DNA from: Prosopocoilus inquinatus
Lineage: Eukaryota; Arthropoda; Insecta; Coleoptera; Lucanidae
Assembly (NCBI GenBank): GCA_036172665.1
Contig: CM069870.1
Coordinates: forward strand, 70,184,212-70,248,211
Direction: 5' to 3'
Length of the DNA: 64,000 nucleotides
Shown here one piece after another: positions 47,030-58,996 of this stretch. The notes under the pieces were generated by a model. That model was not told the origin of the DNA, made no database searches, and saw nothing but the letters and a program-made list of their open reading frames with translations. Positions within the stretch are counted from its first letter, which is position 1. Each line of letters opens with the position of its first letter. The position numbers and the translations under genes were made by a program.

Positions 47030-48780
47030 TGTAATTTCTTGCGCGTTATTTTTATAAAAAATCTTTTGTATAAACATGTGTCCGGAAACGCTTATATTCC
47101 GAGATACACGGTGTAAAAGTAAAATTTCAGAGTTTGTTTTATTGTTTTTATTAAAAATCAAATTTAGGGGGGCCCATTATATTCAAAAAGTGATCAATTT
47201 ACGTTATTTGTTTCTACATTTTAGAATATTTTATTTAACTCGCTATGTTTCTGAGAACTTTTTTTTTAATTTTTGCGATTTATTGGAACAGTCATTGGCA
47301 ATGTTTTCAGTATCCGATGCCAGAGTGTGCAAACAGATCTTTAAAAAAAATGTTGAGCTGGGGAGTTGTATCAACTTTGTTTGAATTACGTTGAATTTCA
47401 TGTGTTTTAACTTAATCTTTACTGATTTTGTAATTGAGTTTTATTTTTGTTTTAGTCTTATTTATTTCTTGCTCAGGTTGGATCGAGTTAAGTAACCTAA
47501 TTCCATTTGAGTTTTCATTATCTTGTGAGTTTTTCTTGGGCTGAGTGCAGTTGGCTCCAGTTCATTTGTCCAGTCGGATTTAATTCTAACGGAGTGCAGA
47601 TTTTTTTATTTTGTCGTTTTTTGAATTCAATATTTTTGGGGTCTTGTTTTCCTTTTTACACATTCTTTTTCTTCTAGGTTGAGCCGAGACAGGTTGAATT
47701 AGATTGGCTTCCGGTGGGCTGTTCTTATTTCCAATATTTCCGATGTAGCCTTTTTTTAAGTTTTGAAATTTTACTTATTTGAAACTGATTTAATTTCTTT
47801 TTGAGTCTGAAGTCTTCTTGGATCCTATCGACTTAAGCTGAGGTGAGTTCGGTTTTTCGTACTGGTCTTAATTTCAATAGATTTTTTTTTTAATTTTGAA
47901 ATTTAAATTTCATTTTTTTTTTATTTGGTCCTTCGTCTTCTGGCTTGAGTTGGCTTGACTTTGCCTGTGGTGTCAAACTTAATTACAAATGAGTTTCGGT
48001 TTTTCGATTTTTTAAGTTTTTAATTTTTTACTTAATTTTGGGGAGAATAGTTTGATTTTAATTGGTTTACGTTGATCTTGAGATAGTTTGGACTTGGAAT
48101 TTTTTAAAAGATTTTTAATTTTCAATTTCTTACTTGAAACGGGAAGTTTCGGTTTTTCGATTTGAGTTTTAAATTTTCTCTTAATTTAATTTTCTTACTT
48201 AAGTTGGGGGATGCAGGTTGATTTTAATTGGTTTAGGTTGACCTTCAGACAGTTTGGACTTGGAATTTCAATTGAATTGAATTTTTAATTTCAATATTTT
48301 ACTTGAATCGGGAAGTTTGGTTGAATCTTGAAATAAGCTGCCTTTGAAATTGAGTTGGACGTAATTTTAATGAGTTAAGTTTCTTTTTGTTTTAATTTTT
48401 AAGAACATTTTTTTACTAGTCTTATATTTTTACGTACTAGTATACATCAGTTTATTATTTTCTAATATTTAACGTTTTTTTTTAAACTTTCAATTTGTAA
48501 ATTTTTTCGGTAGAGTTAGGTTGTGTTAATTTAGATTGGATTGGCCTTAAAATGGATTGGATCGGTTTCGGTGTCACTTAAATCCAAATTGAATTTTAAT
48601 TTTTTAATCTTTTATTTTTGAATTTCAATCTTTACAGTTTCTTTTTTTGAGTTATTAATTTTTTTGTTTTTAGTTTTGGGGTTGAACTGATTGTGAGTTA
48701 GAGATTGAGTGAGAACTTGAGTTAAGTTATGCACAATTTTCTATCTAAATAAAAAGTAAATGATTCTTGTACTAGAAAAA
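47030..48780. repeat. T-rich low-complexity block (reverse sense of the A/G-rich blocks)
   Basis: The plus strand is T/G-rich with recurring GGTTGAGTTGGACTT-like and TTTTTAATTTTGAA words, for instance TTTTAATTGGTTTACGTTGA near 48056 and TTTTAATTGGTTTAGGTTGA near 48222 (about 166 bp apart). No gene. Confidence 0.55.
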
Positions 48781-48789
48781 AAAAATAAC

Positions 48790-49030
48790 TTCACTCATAA
48801 AATACCCTTTTCGAAGTTTAATCTTCATAAATTTTCTTTTTTTTTTCCTAAAACTGTACAAGAATGGAATAATTTAAATGAAAAAGATTTGATTAAATTA
48901 TTAGGAAAATGTGTAAACAAAATTAAAAGTTAAGATGTAAGTAATTATGTTTGATTATTAGGCCACCAGGTATATTATACTATACGCCTAATTTGTAATA
49001 ATAAACAATATCCATCCTCGACTCAAACGT
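48790..49030 (+). pseudogene. LINE C-terminal fragment
   Basis: Plus-strand translation near 48840-48930 reads FPKTVQEWNNLNEKDLIKLL then GKCVNKIKS-stop, typical of the last residues of jockey/CR1-type reverse transcriptases (F.P.T...WN.L). An AT-rich tail with AATAATAAACAA follows. Only the 3' end is present. Confidence 0.45.
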
Positions 49031-49180
49031 TTCATTTAATAATAATAATTGATGTTTTTTTTAAACGGAACGTTTGTTTTTTATCATCGCATAATCAAAT
49101 TAATTATGCCTCTTAACATTAGCCCCCAAAGTCTTCCATTTTTTTTTTTTTTTTGAAATAGGATAATCTAAACCAAAAGC

Positions 49181-49418
49181 AATTGAATCGATGAGTGCAT
49201 AATGGTGTTCAGTCCAAATTTACTGTGTTGAGAAAACAACAAATAACTTTCTCTAGATTTTAATTTTAATAATTATTGGCTTCAGGAGGCTTCAGATATC
49301 CTTATCTAAAAGAATTTTAAGCCAATAATTCACATAAAACAAAAATCTAAGAAGTTATTTGTTGTTTTCTCAACACAGTAAATTTGGACTGAACACCATT
49401 ATGCACTCATCGATTCAA
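49181..49418. mobile_element. near-perfect hairpin element, ~100-bp arms
   Basis: TTGAATCGATGAGTGCATAA, TGGTGTTCAGTCCAAATTTA and CTGTGTTGAGAAAACAACAA ATAACTT at the left recur in exact reverse order at the right. The centre (about 49262-49335) is less well paired. Almost no mismatch in the outer 75 bp. Confidence 0.85.
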
Positions 49419-49504
49419 CTAAAAGTGATTTTGATTTACTTAGCATAGAAAGTGAACAAATGAATAAACGAGCTTGTTAAATAATTAAAGGTTGTTCTTG
49501 TCCG

Positions 49505-49600
49505 ATGTAAATTAACGAAGCTATAAATCTACAGCGAAACGTTGAGTGTGTTCCCTTCATTTTCCTGTCCGGTTTGAGATTAAAAAAACTTTGTACTTGA
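49505..49600 (-). repeat. dispersed repeat, ACTCAACGTTTCGCTGTAGAT family
   Basis: Reverse-strand copy of the repeat at 20083-20200 and 63790-63870, again adjoining a low-complexity block. Confidence 0.6.
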
Positions 49601-49679
49601 GCTTGTTAAAGTTTATTATTTTTTTAATTTTGTTTGGAGTTTTAATAAAATACTAAAATTAAAGGCGCCGATAAAAAAT

Positions 49680-50520
49680 TTGCAACCCGGCGACTTGAGT
49701 TTTGATTACGCCACTGAAATGCCCTGAGAACATTTTGTTTTTCTTGCGAACTGCAGCGTCGAATTAAAGAAAGATCCGGACGTCCGGAATTTTTTGAGCG
49801 CGAGTGTACTTCTGTAGTAACAAGGGAAGAAAGCGATTTACATTTTTCCTACCATTTTTTTCGAAGTTTTCGAAATTAAATTGCAACAAAAACAAACAAA
49901 AGAAAAACGTAACGCGTAATTAATTAAAAAGGAAACGCCGATGAATTTCATTTATTATAATAAATTCAAACAAAGTTGATTGATGATTCTTTTTTTGATG
50001 ATAAAGTAAAGGAAGACGGCGAGGTTAAAATAAAATTCCAAAAAACGACGACGACGACGACCACGACGATGACGACAATTGAATGAAATATCTAAATAAA
50101 CATTAGGGAAAAAATTACTATCAATTAATGAAGAAGAAGAAGAAGAAGAAGAAGAAGAAAAGGAATGCCGAAGTCAGTAAGACCCGGACCGAATCGAACC
50201 TCAATAAAAATTTTACGCTCGGATCGAAAGGAATCGTCGTTGCTTTTTTCTGTATACTATAATAAATGATATAACTCGATTGTCCTCAATTAACGATTCG
50301 GCAATTAAACAGATCTGGTTTGAGCATCCGAAACGGGATCACATCTGACCGTGACAATATCGGAATCACGCCGCCTCTATCTACTTTTCAATGATCCGGA
50401 CTGAATCACAAAACCCGCGCAATTAAAGAAAATTACTTTGGTTTTTTCCTCGACACCTCAATTAACCGACCAGCTCTGAAGCTGACGATTTAAAAATTAA
50501 AAAAATAAAAAAATTGATTG
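49680..50520. other. unique stretch with (GAC)n and (GAA)n repeats
   Basis: GACGACGACGACCACGACGA occurs near 50047 and a GAA run at about 50129-50158. There is otherwise moderately unique sequence downstream (transcript sense) of the 50.5-kb exon. No second exon for it was found here. Confidence 0.5.
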
Positions 50521-50527
50521 TACTTAC

Positions 50528-50576
50528 TTTGAAAATATCGTTTGAGTACGGTCCTTAATAAGTCCTCGCCGGACAT
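50528..50576 (-). CDS. candidate distal first coding exon, MSGEDLLRTVLKRYFQ
   Basis: ATG at 50576-50574 (GAACCAATGTCC, good context) opens 16 codons MSGEDLLRTVLKRYFQ plus one base, then a consensus GTAAGT donor (50527-50522), phase 1. It lies at the edge of a CpG-rich island typical of promoters. Scanning left on this strand I found no convincing separate gene to receive it. The first 8 leader bases of cactus exon 1 after a CAG at 16614-16612 are in the right phase and would give ...RYFQTSN-MSGNFADAS. That acceptor has a poor pyrimidine tract, and the intron would be 34 kb. It may instead start another gene. Confidence 0.4.
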
Positions 50577-51050
50577 TGGTTCGCAAGCTCGAAAGGGACG
50601 AAGGAAAGAACTAGCAATAATTAGGGCACGAACACTGTTTTGCGGGCATGCCTATCCGAAATGATCCGAAACAAAAGCGATGTTTACGTTTTTCGGTCCT
50701 CGATCCGTTCACACGTGGGACACAAGAGCGACTGAGGCGCTGCGACGTCCGGAGCGAGAACGCACGCCCCTTGCCCGGAGCTCGGGACTGGCTTTTAAAC
50801 TCGGGAATCCCTCGCAATAAAACGCCGCAAACAAACCATGTGCACCTCGTCGGCGGTTTTCTGATTGGACACGATCGCCGGGCTCTTTTTCTGCGGTAAA
50901 CGGCCTCAAAGTTTTGTGCGTGGGCACGTTTCGGGGGGGCACGACACTACCTTCTTCCAAATCGCCGAAAACAAAATCTGAAATGTTCGTCGAGATTGTT
51001 CTAAAAATAGCGCGCAGACAGAAGAAGAACAAGAAATCTTGATCTGTTTT
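50577..51050 (-). promoter_or_regulatory. CpG-rich promoter-like island
   Basis: This is the most GC- and CpG-dense part of the right half of the window. On the minus strand TCAGTC (A at 50733) and CCAGTC (A at 50789, with TTTTATTG at about -31) are possible initiators. TTTAAAAG is at 50799-50792 and a kappaB-like GGGAATCCCT at 50803-50812. A short uORF lies in the leader. The sequence downstream in the same island is the MSGEDLL exon. Confidence 0.35.
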
Positions 51051-51084
51051 CTTTCTTCAAGAATTACCATTTCTGAAAGGGTGT

Positions 51085-51197
51085 ACAGGGTGTCCCATTT
51101 TCGATGGTATTCTATAGGTAACCCCGTTAATAATGGAAATATAAAAAAACTAAGCACGCAATGTTGGGTCAACTTTTCAAGCCAATTTCAATGGTTC
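51085..51197. repeat. extra outer copy of the 51.2-kb arm start
   Basis: ACAGGGTGTCCCATTTTCGA followed by TGGTATTCTATAGG and the AAGCACGCAATGTTGGGTCA segment duplicates the start of the long arm that begins near 51198-51240. Confidence 0.65.
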
Positions 51198-54100
51198 TTT
51201 TTTTTTTTTTTTGTAGAAATCGAACCAAACCTTGTATGTACCATTTTCGATAGTATTCTATGGGTATCTCCGTTAATAATGGAAATATAAAAGAACTAAG
51301 CACGCAATATTGGGTCAACTTTTTATGCCAATTTCAATGGTTACATGAAAAATTGCCGTTTCTTAATGTTTTCGTCGTACAGTCGAAAAACGAAAAATTC
51401 ACCAAATCTTCAAAAGCAAATAACTTTTTATTTTTAAAGATATTAAAAAATTATAATTACACTTTTTATTCCACGTTTAACGTAGATCATAATTTCTTAA
51501 TTAAATTACATGAGAAGTTCACAACAGTCGAGATACAAAACCAACCTTTGTTTTTTTTTTTTAAATGGAAGTCATAGTTGGCTTTGACATCGTTAAAACA
51601 AGTAGTTTTCAAGCTTATTTTAGTTGGTGTTAAAAAAAAAATGCTCTGAAGCACATAAAAGGATTTTACTTGCTTTTGAACAGTTTCTAAGCTCAAGAAT
51701 GTCCCACCTTCGAGTTAGAAAACACTTTCAAGGCCAACTGAACCCAACCAAAGCCAATACAGCCAATTGTTAAAAGAATCCAACAAAAAATAAATAAAAA
51801 ATTGCCAAGGGTGTTCAAAATTTGAAGGGAAATAGTTTCAAGGCCAACTCAACCCGAGTTAAGCCAACGCAAAACAAAAAACAATTAAAACCAAAGACAA
51901 AGCCAACAGTACCGAAATAAAGAAAACCTAACTAAAGCCAACCAATAAAAAAAAAATTAAAACATTTCATCTCGTTGCCAATTTTTGACCTAATATTTGC
52001 TAAGGGGGCCCTAAATATGGTCGAAACTGCTGTGCAGGGGATGCTCGGGAAGTTCGTCGTAATGGAAACTGACTTGTAACTAATTTATTGCAAAATAATT
52101 AAAAATTGCCAAGAATGTGAAAATTAATTTAAAAAAAGAAACTGTTCCAAGGACAACCAAACTCAATCTAATCTAAATTAAGCCGACGCAAGGAAAGAAA
52201 TTTAAAAAGGATGAAAAGGCCGGCAGTACCCAACTAAAGAACCTCCCCTCCAATTAAAACCAGCCCAGCCAAAAAATGTAGAAACTCCAACAAAAAAAAA
52301 AATTAAAAATCGCTGGATTGTTAAGAAAATTTGAAGAAAAAATAGTTTCAAGGCCAACCCAACTCAATCTGAAATATGCTAAGGCAAGGAAAGTATTAAA
52401 AAAAAACAAAGAAAAGGTCGGCAGTACCCAACTAAATAGAACTTCACCCCTCCCCCCAAAAAAAATTAAAAATTCCAAGACCAAATATTAAAAATAGCCA
52501 AAAATGTTAAAAATTTGAAGAAAAAAAGTATTTCAAGGCCTAATTTTTAACTTGTCTGGGTCTAACTTAGATTAAGTTGCAATCTAAGTTAGACCTAGAC
52601 AAGTTAAAAATTAGAAACAAAGAAAAGGAGAATGGCGTCCAACTAAAGATTAAAAAATCCAAGAAAAAGAATTTTAATCGCCAGAATGTTAAAAATTTGC
52701 AGAAAATATAGTCAGCCCACTTCAATCTAAGTCAGACCAAGACACTGAAAGAATAAAAAAGAACAGCAAAGAAAAGGCAAACGGTACCCAACTAAAGAAA
52801 ACTCAATTAAAGCCAAGCCAAGCCAGCCGAAAAGTTAAAAAAGCAAATTACAACAAAGAAAATTTTAATGGCCAAGAATGTTAAAAAAAAATTGTTTCAA
52901 GACCAACTGAACCTAGACCAACGCAACGAAAAATTGAAAACAAAGAGAACACGCAAAATTAAAACAAAAAAGTTTAAACATTCAAAAGTTTCTGAAAACT
53001 TTGAGGGAAAAAAATAAAAGTTGTTGAGGGAAAAGAGTCAAGAAACGTCAAATATTTGAAGAGTAGTTTCAAGGCTAAACCAGTTCAAGGAAAATTGCAT
53101 AAAAATTGTAAAAGAAATTAATGGTTTTACCAAGAAATGTTCAAAATTTGAAAGACAGTTTCACGGCCAAACCAACCCAAGGAAAATTGTAAAAAATTGT
53201 AAAAAAAATTTAAAGATATTACCAAGAACGCCAACGCAGCGAAAGAATTCCTTAAAAATTAAAACAAGTATGAAATATCACGAGAAATAATATTTTTTTT
53301 TTAATTTTAGAAAAAGCTGAAGAATAGTAAACCCAATCTAACCGCAGAAAGAAGAAAACTCAAGGAAAGAATTGCCTATTGCGAAAGAAAGAATTATGAA
53401 AAGTTGAAACAAAAAAAAATTAACAGTAAAAAATTTCCGAAAAATTTGGAAACTTACCACCAATAATGCCGTTAAATGTTGAGAATTTGAAAAATATTTT
53501 CAAGTAAAATACACTAAAATTAACCCAAGGAGAGAAATAACAAAAATTCAAACCAAAAAAGTTCAAAATCGAAAAATGTCTTTAAAAAATATAGCAAAAA
53601 ATAGGTAAAATTTGTCGAAAATGCAGAAAAAAAAATAAAAAAATCAAGGTCAACCCAGTTCAAATAAATCTAACTCAGGGATAAATTTAATAACAAATAA
53701 TAATAAATTTATTTATCAAATTGTCAAGTACATAAAAGAGATATACATGGACAATAGATATGTCAGTTAAACAATTGAAGTTAATAGGATTGTTAAGGGA
53801 GAAAACTGTAAATAGGCTAAAGCCAATCATTAAAAATTATGAAAAATTAAAAACAATAAAAAAAGTAAAATCAAGCCTAAGGTCAATTCAACCCAACCGA
53901 ATTCAACCAAACGACCAAGCAAAACTTATTTTATTATTAATGTCAGTGCTGATAATAATAATAATAACGCCAGTTTAACGTTGATAATCCCAATCTTAAA
54001 ATTAGTTCTTTTTCTTTGAAAACTATGAAAAAATAAATGCAATCAATTCTATAATCGAAACGGCGCCATCTATCGAAATTCCTACGAATTCTAATTCGTA

Positions 54101-54622
54101 CGCGCCAAATTTAAATTTAAAACACGTAATGCGTGAATGGATCTTCTTAAATCTGAACTGCCGTCCGTTATTTAGAAATATTAGAAAACCAACTTGAACA
54201 ATTTTTGGATCAAAGCTTGAAAAATACTTTTTTAAACGATGTCAAAGCCAACTATGACTTCCATTTAAAAAGACAAAGGTTGGGTTCGTATCTCGACGAT
54301 TACGAACTTCTCATGTAATTTAATTAAGAAACCATGATCTACGTTAAAAGTCGAATAAAAAGTGTAATTATAATCTTTTAATATTTTTAAAAATAAAAAA
54401 GTTATTTGCATTTGAAGATTTGGTGAAGTTTTCGTTTTTCGACTGTACCACGAAAACAGTAAGAAACAGTAAATTTTTTATTTAACCGTTGAAATTGGCA
54501 TAAAAAGTTCACCCAATATTGCGTGCTTATTTTTTTTTATTTCCATTATTAACGGAGATAGCTATAGAATACCATCGAAAATGGTAAAAGGTTTGGTTCT
54601 ATTTCTACAAAAAAAAAACGCA
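51198..54622. mobile_element. 3.4-kb element with ~415-bp terminal inverted repeats
   Basis: The left arm (51198-51621) and right arm (54215-54622) are inverted copies, about 90% alike by eye, sharing TAGAAATCGAACCAAACCTT, CCGTTAATAATGGAAATA, AAGCACGCAATATTGGGT, TTAACGTAGATCAT and ATGGAAGTCATAGTTGGCTT. The interior is A-rich low-complexity DNA with quasi-repeated CAAGGCCAACCCAACTCAA words and no transposase. It looks like a long-TIR non-autonomous transposon whose interior has become or captured low-complexity DNA. Confidence 0.75.
52541..52614. repeat. 33-bp perfect-looking hairpin
   Basis: CTAATTTTTAACTTGTCTGG, GTCTAACTTAGATT, a 7-base loop, then AATCTAAGTTAGACC and TAGACAAGTTAAAAATTAG. 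One mismatch seen. Confidence 0.8.
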
Positions 54623-54639
54623 GTTTTAAAAATCATCCT

Positions 54640-56150
54640 ACAGCTCCCTTCGCTCGAAAATGAAATTGCGGCAGTTGACGGTTTCGCAACGCGCCAGCGT
54701 CACCGCAGCGTTGATTGGAGGGAGGGGCAGACTTTATATATTTTGGTTGGAAGTTGGAATCGGTTTTATTATTTTCCGCTTATACTTTTGATTCAATTTA
54801 ATTAATTACATTGACTATGAAATATAAATTGCTTTAAGAAATAGAACCAGGCAATTTGAAACCTAATTTAACCTCAAAGAAACTTGGAAGAATCGAATTA
54901 CCAATGAAGCGAATCGTAACTCAAGATGTAATATTAATGAGTCTACTAATTAGTTTAATACTCGCAACAGAAATTAGTATTGTTCGTAGGAATCGACGTG
55001 TTTTAGTTTTAGTATAGCTGTCTGAGTCACTTGAAAAACCAAGGAAACCAAGCGAGTAACGAATAACTTAAACAAACTAACTGAAGTGTGATAAAACGTC
55101 TCTGAAAGTATTCAAAAAAAGAAAAAAAAAAGAATCGCCCGATTGTTTCACATTCGCCAGCAGATGGAATGGAAATTTGATTAATTTATTATCGAATTAT
55201 GTCATTCTTGCAGCCGACCAACGGTGTAAAATTCGATTTGAATTCGTTTTCTTTTTAAAAACGACTTTTTACGTGTTACCTATCTGTTTCAATTACTTAC
55301 TTGCTTAGAATTTATGCAACGCCTTTGACTTTAGTAATAACACAAACAAAATAAATCGAGCATGCAAAGCGTAATGACTCGGAACAAACTTTTATGGTAT
55401 ACAGGGTGATACTGCGTTTGTATTTTCTAAACAATCCAGGGGGAAAGTATAAAGAAAAATTACCAACGTACTCTTAGGTCGGTTTTTTTTTAAATAACAT
55501 CGAACGTTTTTGGAACGTCTTACACGCATTTAGAATGTGTCTCTCTTAGGTTTAAAACTGTCAATGTCAATGTCAAAATTTATAAAATTGAGTTTATCGT
55601 CGTCCACACAGTTTGATATCACAATATTACAGCTGAGGCATTAATTTTTTTTTTTAGTATGGCGTGAATTTCATTGAGAAAATCTATCGTGTAAATTCTC
55701 CTGCGGCCTCCGTATCAATTGCGAAATAATGCATTTCGTTTTCTTTTTTTTTCTATTACTAGCTACTTCCTAAATCTAATATTTTTATTTTCCGGTTCGC
55801 ATAATTTCCATCTAATTCTGTTGGATTGATTCGCTTTATGATATCCGACCCTTGCCTTTCATGTTTTGCAATCGTTGGTCATCATAAATCATAAGCCTTC
55901 CATCCTTTCCTATTTCTTCTTTTTCTTTTCTCTCTTCGATATTGTGTTTGCCTTCTCTTATCGTTGAGCGATAGGGATAATCTGCGTTGTCTTACTGACC
56001 TCTGATCATTTCCTTTTCATATTTTCCAATCCTTGGTTTTATCTTCGTAAATCTCTCGTCCTTTCCTCCTTCCTCTTTTTCTTTTTGCCGCTATTTTTCT
56101 CAGTTCGACTTTCTTGTCATTGGGCAATCGATAACCTGGTTCGAATACGT
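54640..56150. other. AT-rich stretch, nothing recognised
   Basis: A CAGGGTGATACTGCG transposon end lies near 55403. A GC-richer patch lies at 54650-54740 without splice-bounded ORF. Confidence 0.35.
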
Positions 56151-57450
56151 TAAGCTCTTTTTCCTTTTCCTGGTTTTGAACTAGATAATAAGATAAACGA
56201 TGAACGAGCAGAAACGACATCAAAGACAAAAATAAATTTAAGAAAGAAAGACTGTAACGAAAGATCAAAAGCCGAAACAAAAGTCGATTTTTTGAACCCT
56301 CGTAAAATGAAAACAAGTTTAAAAAACAATGAAAGAAAGAAAATAAGGACAACCGTCAGTAAAATCGGATCGATAAGGAAGAGCATATTTCTAAAAGTGA
56401 AGAAATAACAAGAACGAAAAAGTCCACGTACTTTTGAAACCAAAAAAGAACAGAGGAAATGGAAATTGGAAATTAGAAACAACAGTTTTCAAAATGTAAA
56501 GAAATATGATAAAATAAATAAATAAAATTATCTGACGAGGAAGAAACCATGCAAATTAAGGAATAAACTCACGAGAAATAATATAAAAGATTTCGAAAAA
56601 TAAAAAAAGGAAAGAGAAAAATAATTAGAAAATTCATTAAAATCTGTGCTCTGAAATGGCTAACAGAAAGCTGAAATGGCTAACAGGAAGAAATGTAGAT
56701 GGCGCAAAAGACAAGAATAAACTTATTAGAGGACAAAGAAAATTCAAAGAAGACGACGACCAGATCTAGAAGTGAAAGCAACCATAAGAACTACATTGCA
56801 AAAGAAAGAGAAGTAGAAAAGACTGAAACCTGCGATAAAAGAGAAATAAGACATTGCAGAACTAAAAGATAAAATATGCCGTACGGTATAAGTAGAAATT
56901 AAAGAAGAAATTAAAGAAACAAAAGGTATTGATTAACACGAAAGAAAAAAAAGGGCAGACAAAAGTAAAAAGGAGCTGTTAAGATAATGATAAAATACCT
57001 CGACACAAGAAAAATACATAATCACATATCTACTTGAAGAAAGAGAAACTTTTAATCGCAGGTGTAGATAACAAAAATAAAAAAAAATACTACAGTGATC
57101 TTTGCAACTCTGCCAGTACAAAAGAGAATGAGAATTATACAAATTGAATTAAGAAAAGGTGATTCAAAATAAATAAAAAAGAAACAAATGTAAACCGTAG
57201 AAGAAAGATAAAAAATTGATAAACTGAAGCGACACTTGAAGAAAGTAACAGACAGAGGTAAAAACTGCGAAATAAGAAGCTTTAATAAAAAAAAAGTAAT
57301 TTGGCAAATGAAATGGTAAAAGAAAATGAAATAACTAAAGTGAAGAATAGATTTGACAAACAGAGGAAGAAAATCAAATAATTGTTTTGCGGTGGGAACA
57401 AATCGTATTAAAAAAGAAAGAATTAGAAAAAAATACCAATCAGGGTTCAG
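56150..57450. repeat. purine-rich low-complexity block
   Basis: Same style as the blocks at 2.3, 19 and 40.5 kb: A/G-rich plus strand with GAAAGAAAGA, AAATAAATAAATAAA and similar words. A preceding pyrimidine-rich strip (55740-56130) makes a switch in strand bias near 56150. Confidence 0.55.
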
Positions 57451-58136
57451 TAAGTAGTTTAATGCCCGGAGTAAGGATTTTCATTCAAATTTTGATTACA
57501 ATGAAGTTGCTTCGAAAATAGGGAACCACGTAGCGCCCTGTACATCTCAATTGTGAATGTTTTTAAGTTTGAGATTACTCTCGGTGATTTTCTGCGACCT
57601 AAAAATAAGTAATATAATCGATTAATCAATGGAATTAAAAGAGTAAATACGCAGATAAATAATAATCTATTGCTTTTGTTTTGTTTTAATTTTATGAGTT
57701 CGCTTCGTCATAATTAATTACATCTTACCTACCCACTTAATTTACAATGTTCGATAATAACAGTGTCACAAAATAGGAATTTCCTTATTATATCTCATCC
57801 TATTACGAATTCTCAATAATACGGGCGTAGGAAACGGCTCACCCTTGAAGCCGACCCTGACTATGTATGCACATACATAAATTGTCCTAGAGACTTCAAA
57901 CGATAACAACCAGGAACAAAACTACAGATACGAAAGTGATTTATTCCAATTCGGTTGGATGCTTTATTGTATTTCAAAAAGTTCAAGTTACTAAATTATT
58001 TTATTGAAAGGACTTCGTTAAGTTATTAGAGTGATATTTTCCGCCTTTAAAAGTGCTTGAAAACTAAGTACTACCGAAGTTGGTGCTTAAGATTTACAGC
58101 TCATCTTTGCCGTTGTTAGCTTAGAATTATTAGCAG
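57451..58136. other. AT-rich stretch with LINE-like tail words
   Basis: CCCTTGAAGCCGACCCTGAC near 57844 resembles CCCCTGAAGCCAGCTCTGGC near 61145, suggesting two copies of one retroelement 3' end. Otherwise nothing. Confidence 0.35.
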
Positions 58137-58440
58137 GGATAAGAATTCAGGCCGCTTAGTGTTGGACGCTTTTACCGCGAATGTATTATTTACTCCTGAC
58201 ACCTTTCCGCAACGAATTGTTATTAAATGGGAGGGGAAGTGGGACAATGCGAGCGTTCGCACTTCGCAGAAATTATTGTGGGCGAGGTTGCTACAGTTCG
58301 CGGAACAAGTGGCCCGAATTCTTTTCCCTGATTATTACTTTGAGGTTTTGAAAACTACTTATGTATCGGGTCTTCGTTTAAACCTGGAGCTACAACGCAC
58401 AGTGCGTCGAATGATAGGCGTAAATGGACAAAAATCATAA
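58137..58440 (+). CDS. candidate terminal exon, unrecognised protein
   Basis: After an acceptor GAATTATTAGCAG (AG 58135-58136) one frame (entry phase 2) runs 100 codons to TAA at 58438-58440. It reads DKNSGRLVLDAFTANVLFTP, then IVIKWEGKWDNASVRTSQ, LLWARLLQFAEQVARIL and a basic tail ending RRMIGVNGQKS. The residue mix (W, acidic and basic, aliphatic) is more protein-like than neighbouring frames, and GC is raised only here. No ATG suits a first exon and no upstream partner exon is identified. I cannot assign a family; it may be a host last exon or a captured fragment. Confidence 0.3.
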
Positions 58441-58996
58441 TTCTTCTTTCTCTTATTTTTTGGTCTTGGAAATATACATATTATAAACAGTTGCAGTAAT
58501 TGAAAATAGAATAGTAACACTAGAATATACAAGGTGTGTCATTAGTATTAACTATTAATTATAAAAGAAAATGTTTTCTACAAAAGTCATTGTCTGTAAT
58601 TAGCTCTATATCAGAAAATTATTTTCACATGTACAGCATGTTCCATAAGTGAGTTATCTATCAAATTTATACTTTTTTAAATGGAATATACCAATTTCGA
58701 TAAAGCTCTTACAAACTTACAACTGTAGCCCTAAATCGAAATCTACAGCTCTTCCATTGAATTAAAGAGCTAAAATGTAGAAGTATTTTATTCATCATCA
58801 GCGGCGAATATTTACCTAACTAATTATAAATATCGTTAGAATATTCCCTATGAGTAAACGTAACATTTTTGATGTACAGTCATGCGCAACTAAAATGCAC
58901 CAAATACAGGCAAACTTCACCCTAAGACCCTCATACTACAAGGCTCACAGAAATGTCAAATTGTAGCACTTAACGCGCTATGTATTTTGACACAAG

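Noticed and set aside
50648..51032. Overlapping plus- and minus-strand frames in the CpG island
   Set aside because: High GC gives few stops; R/S/G-rich translations in all frames and no motif.
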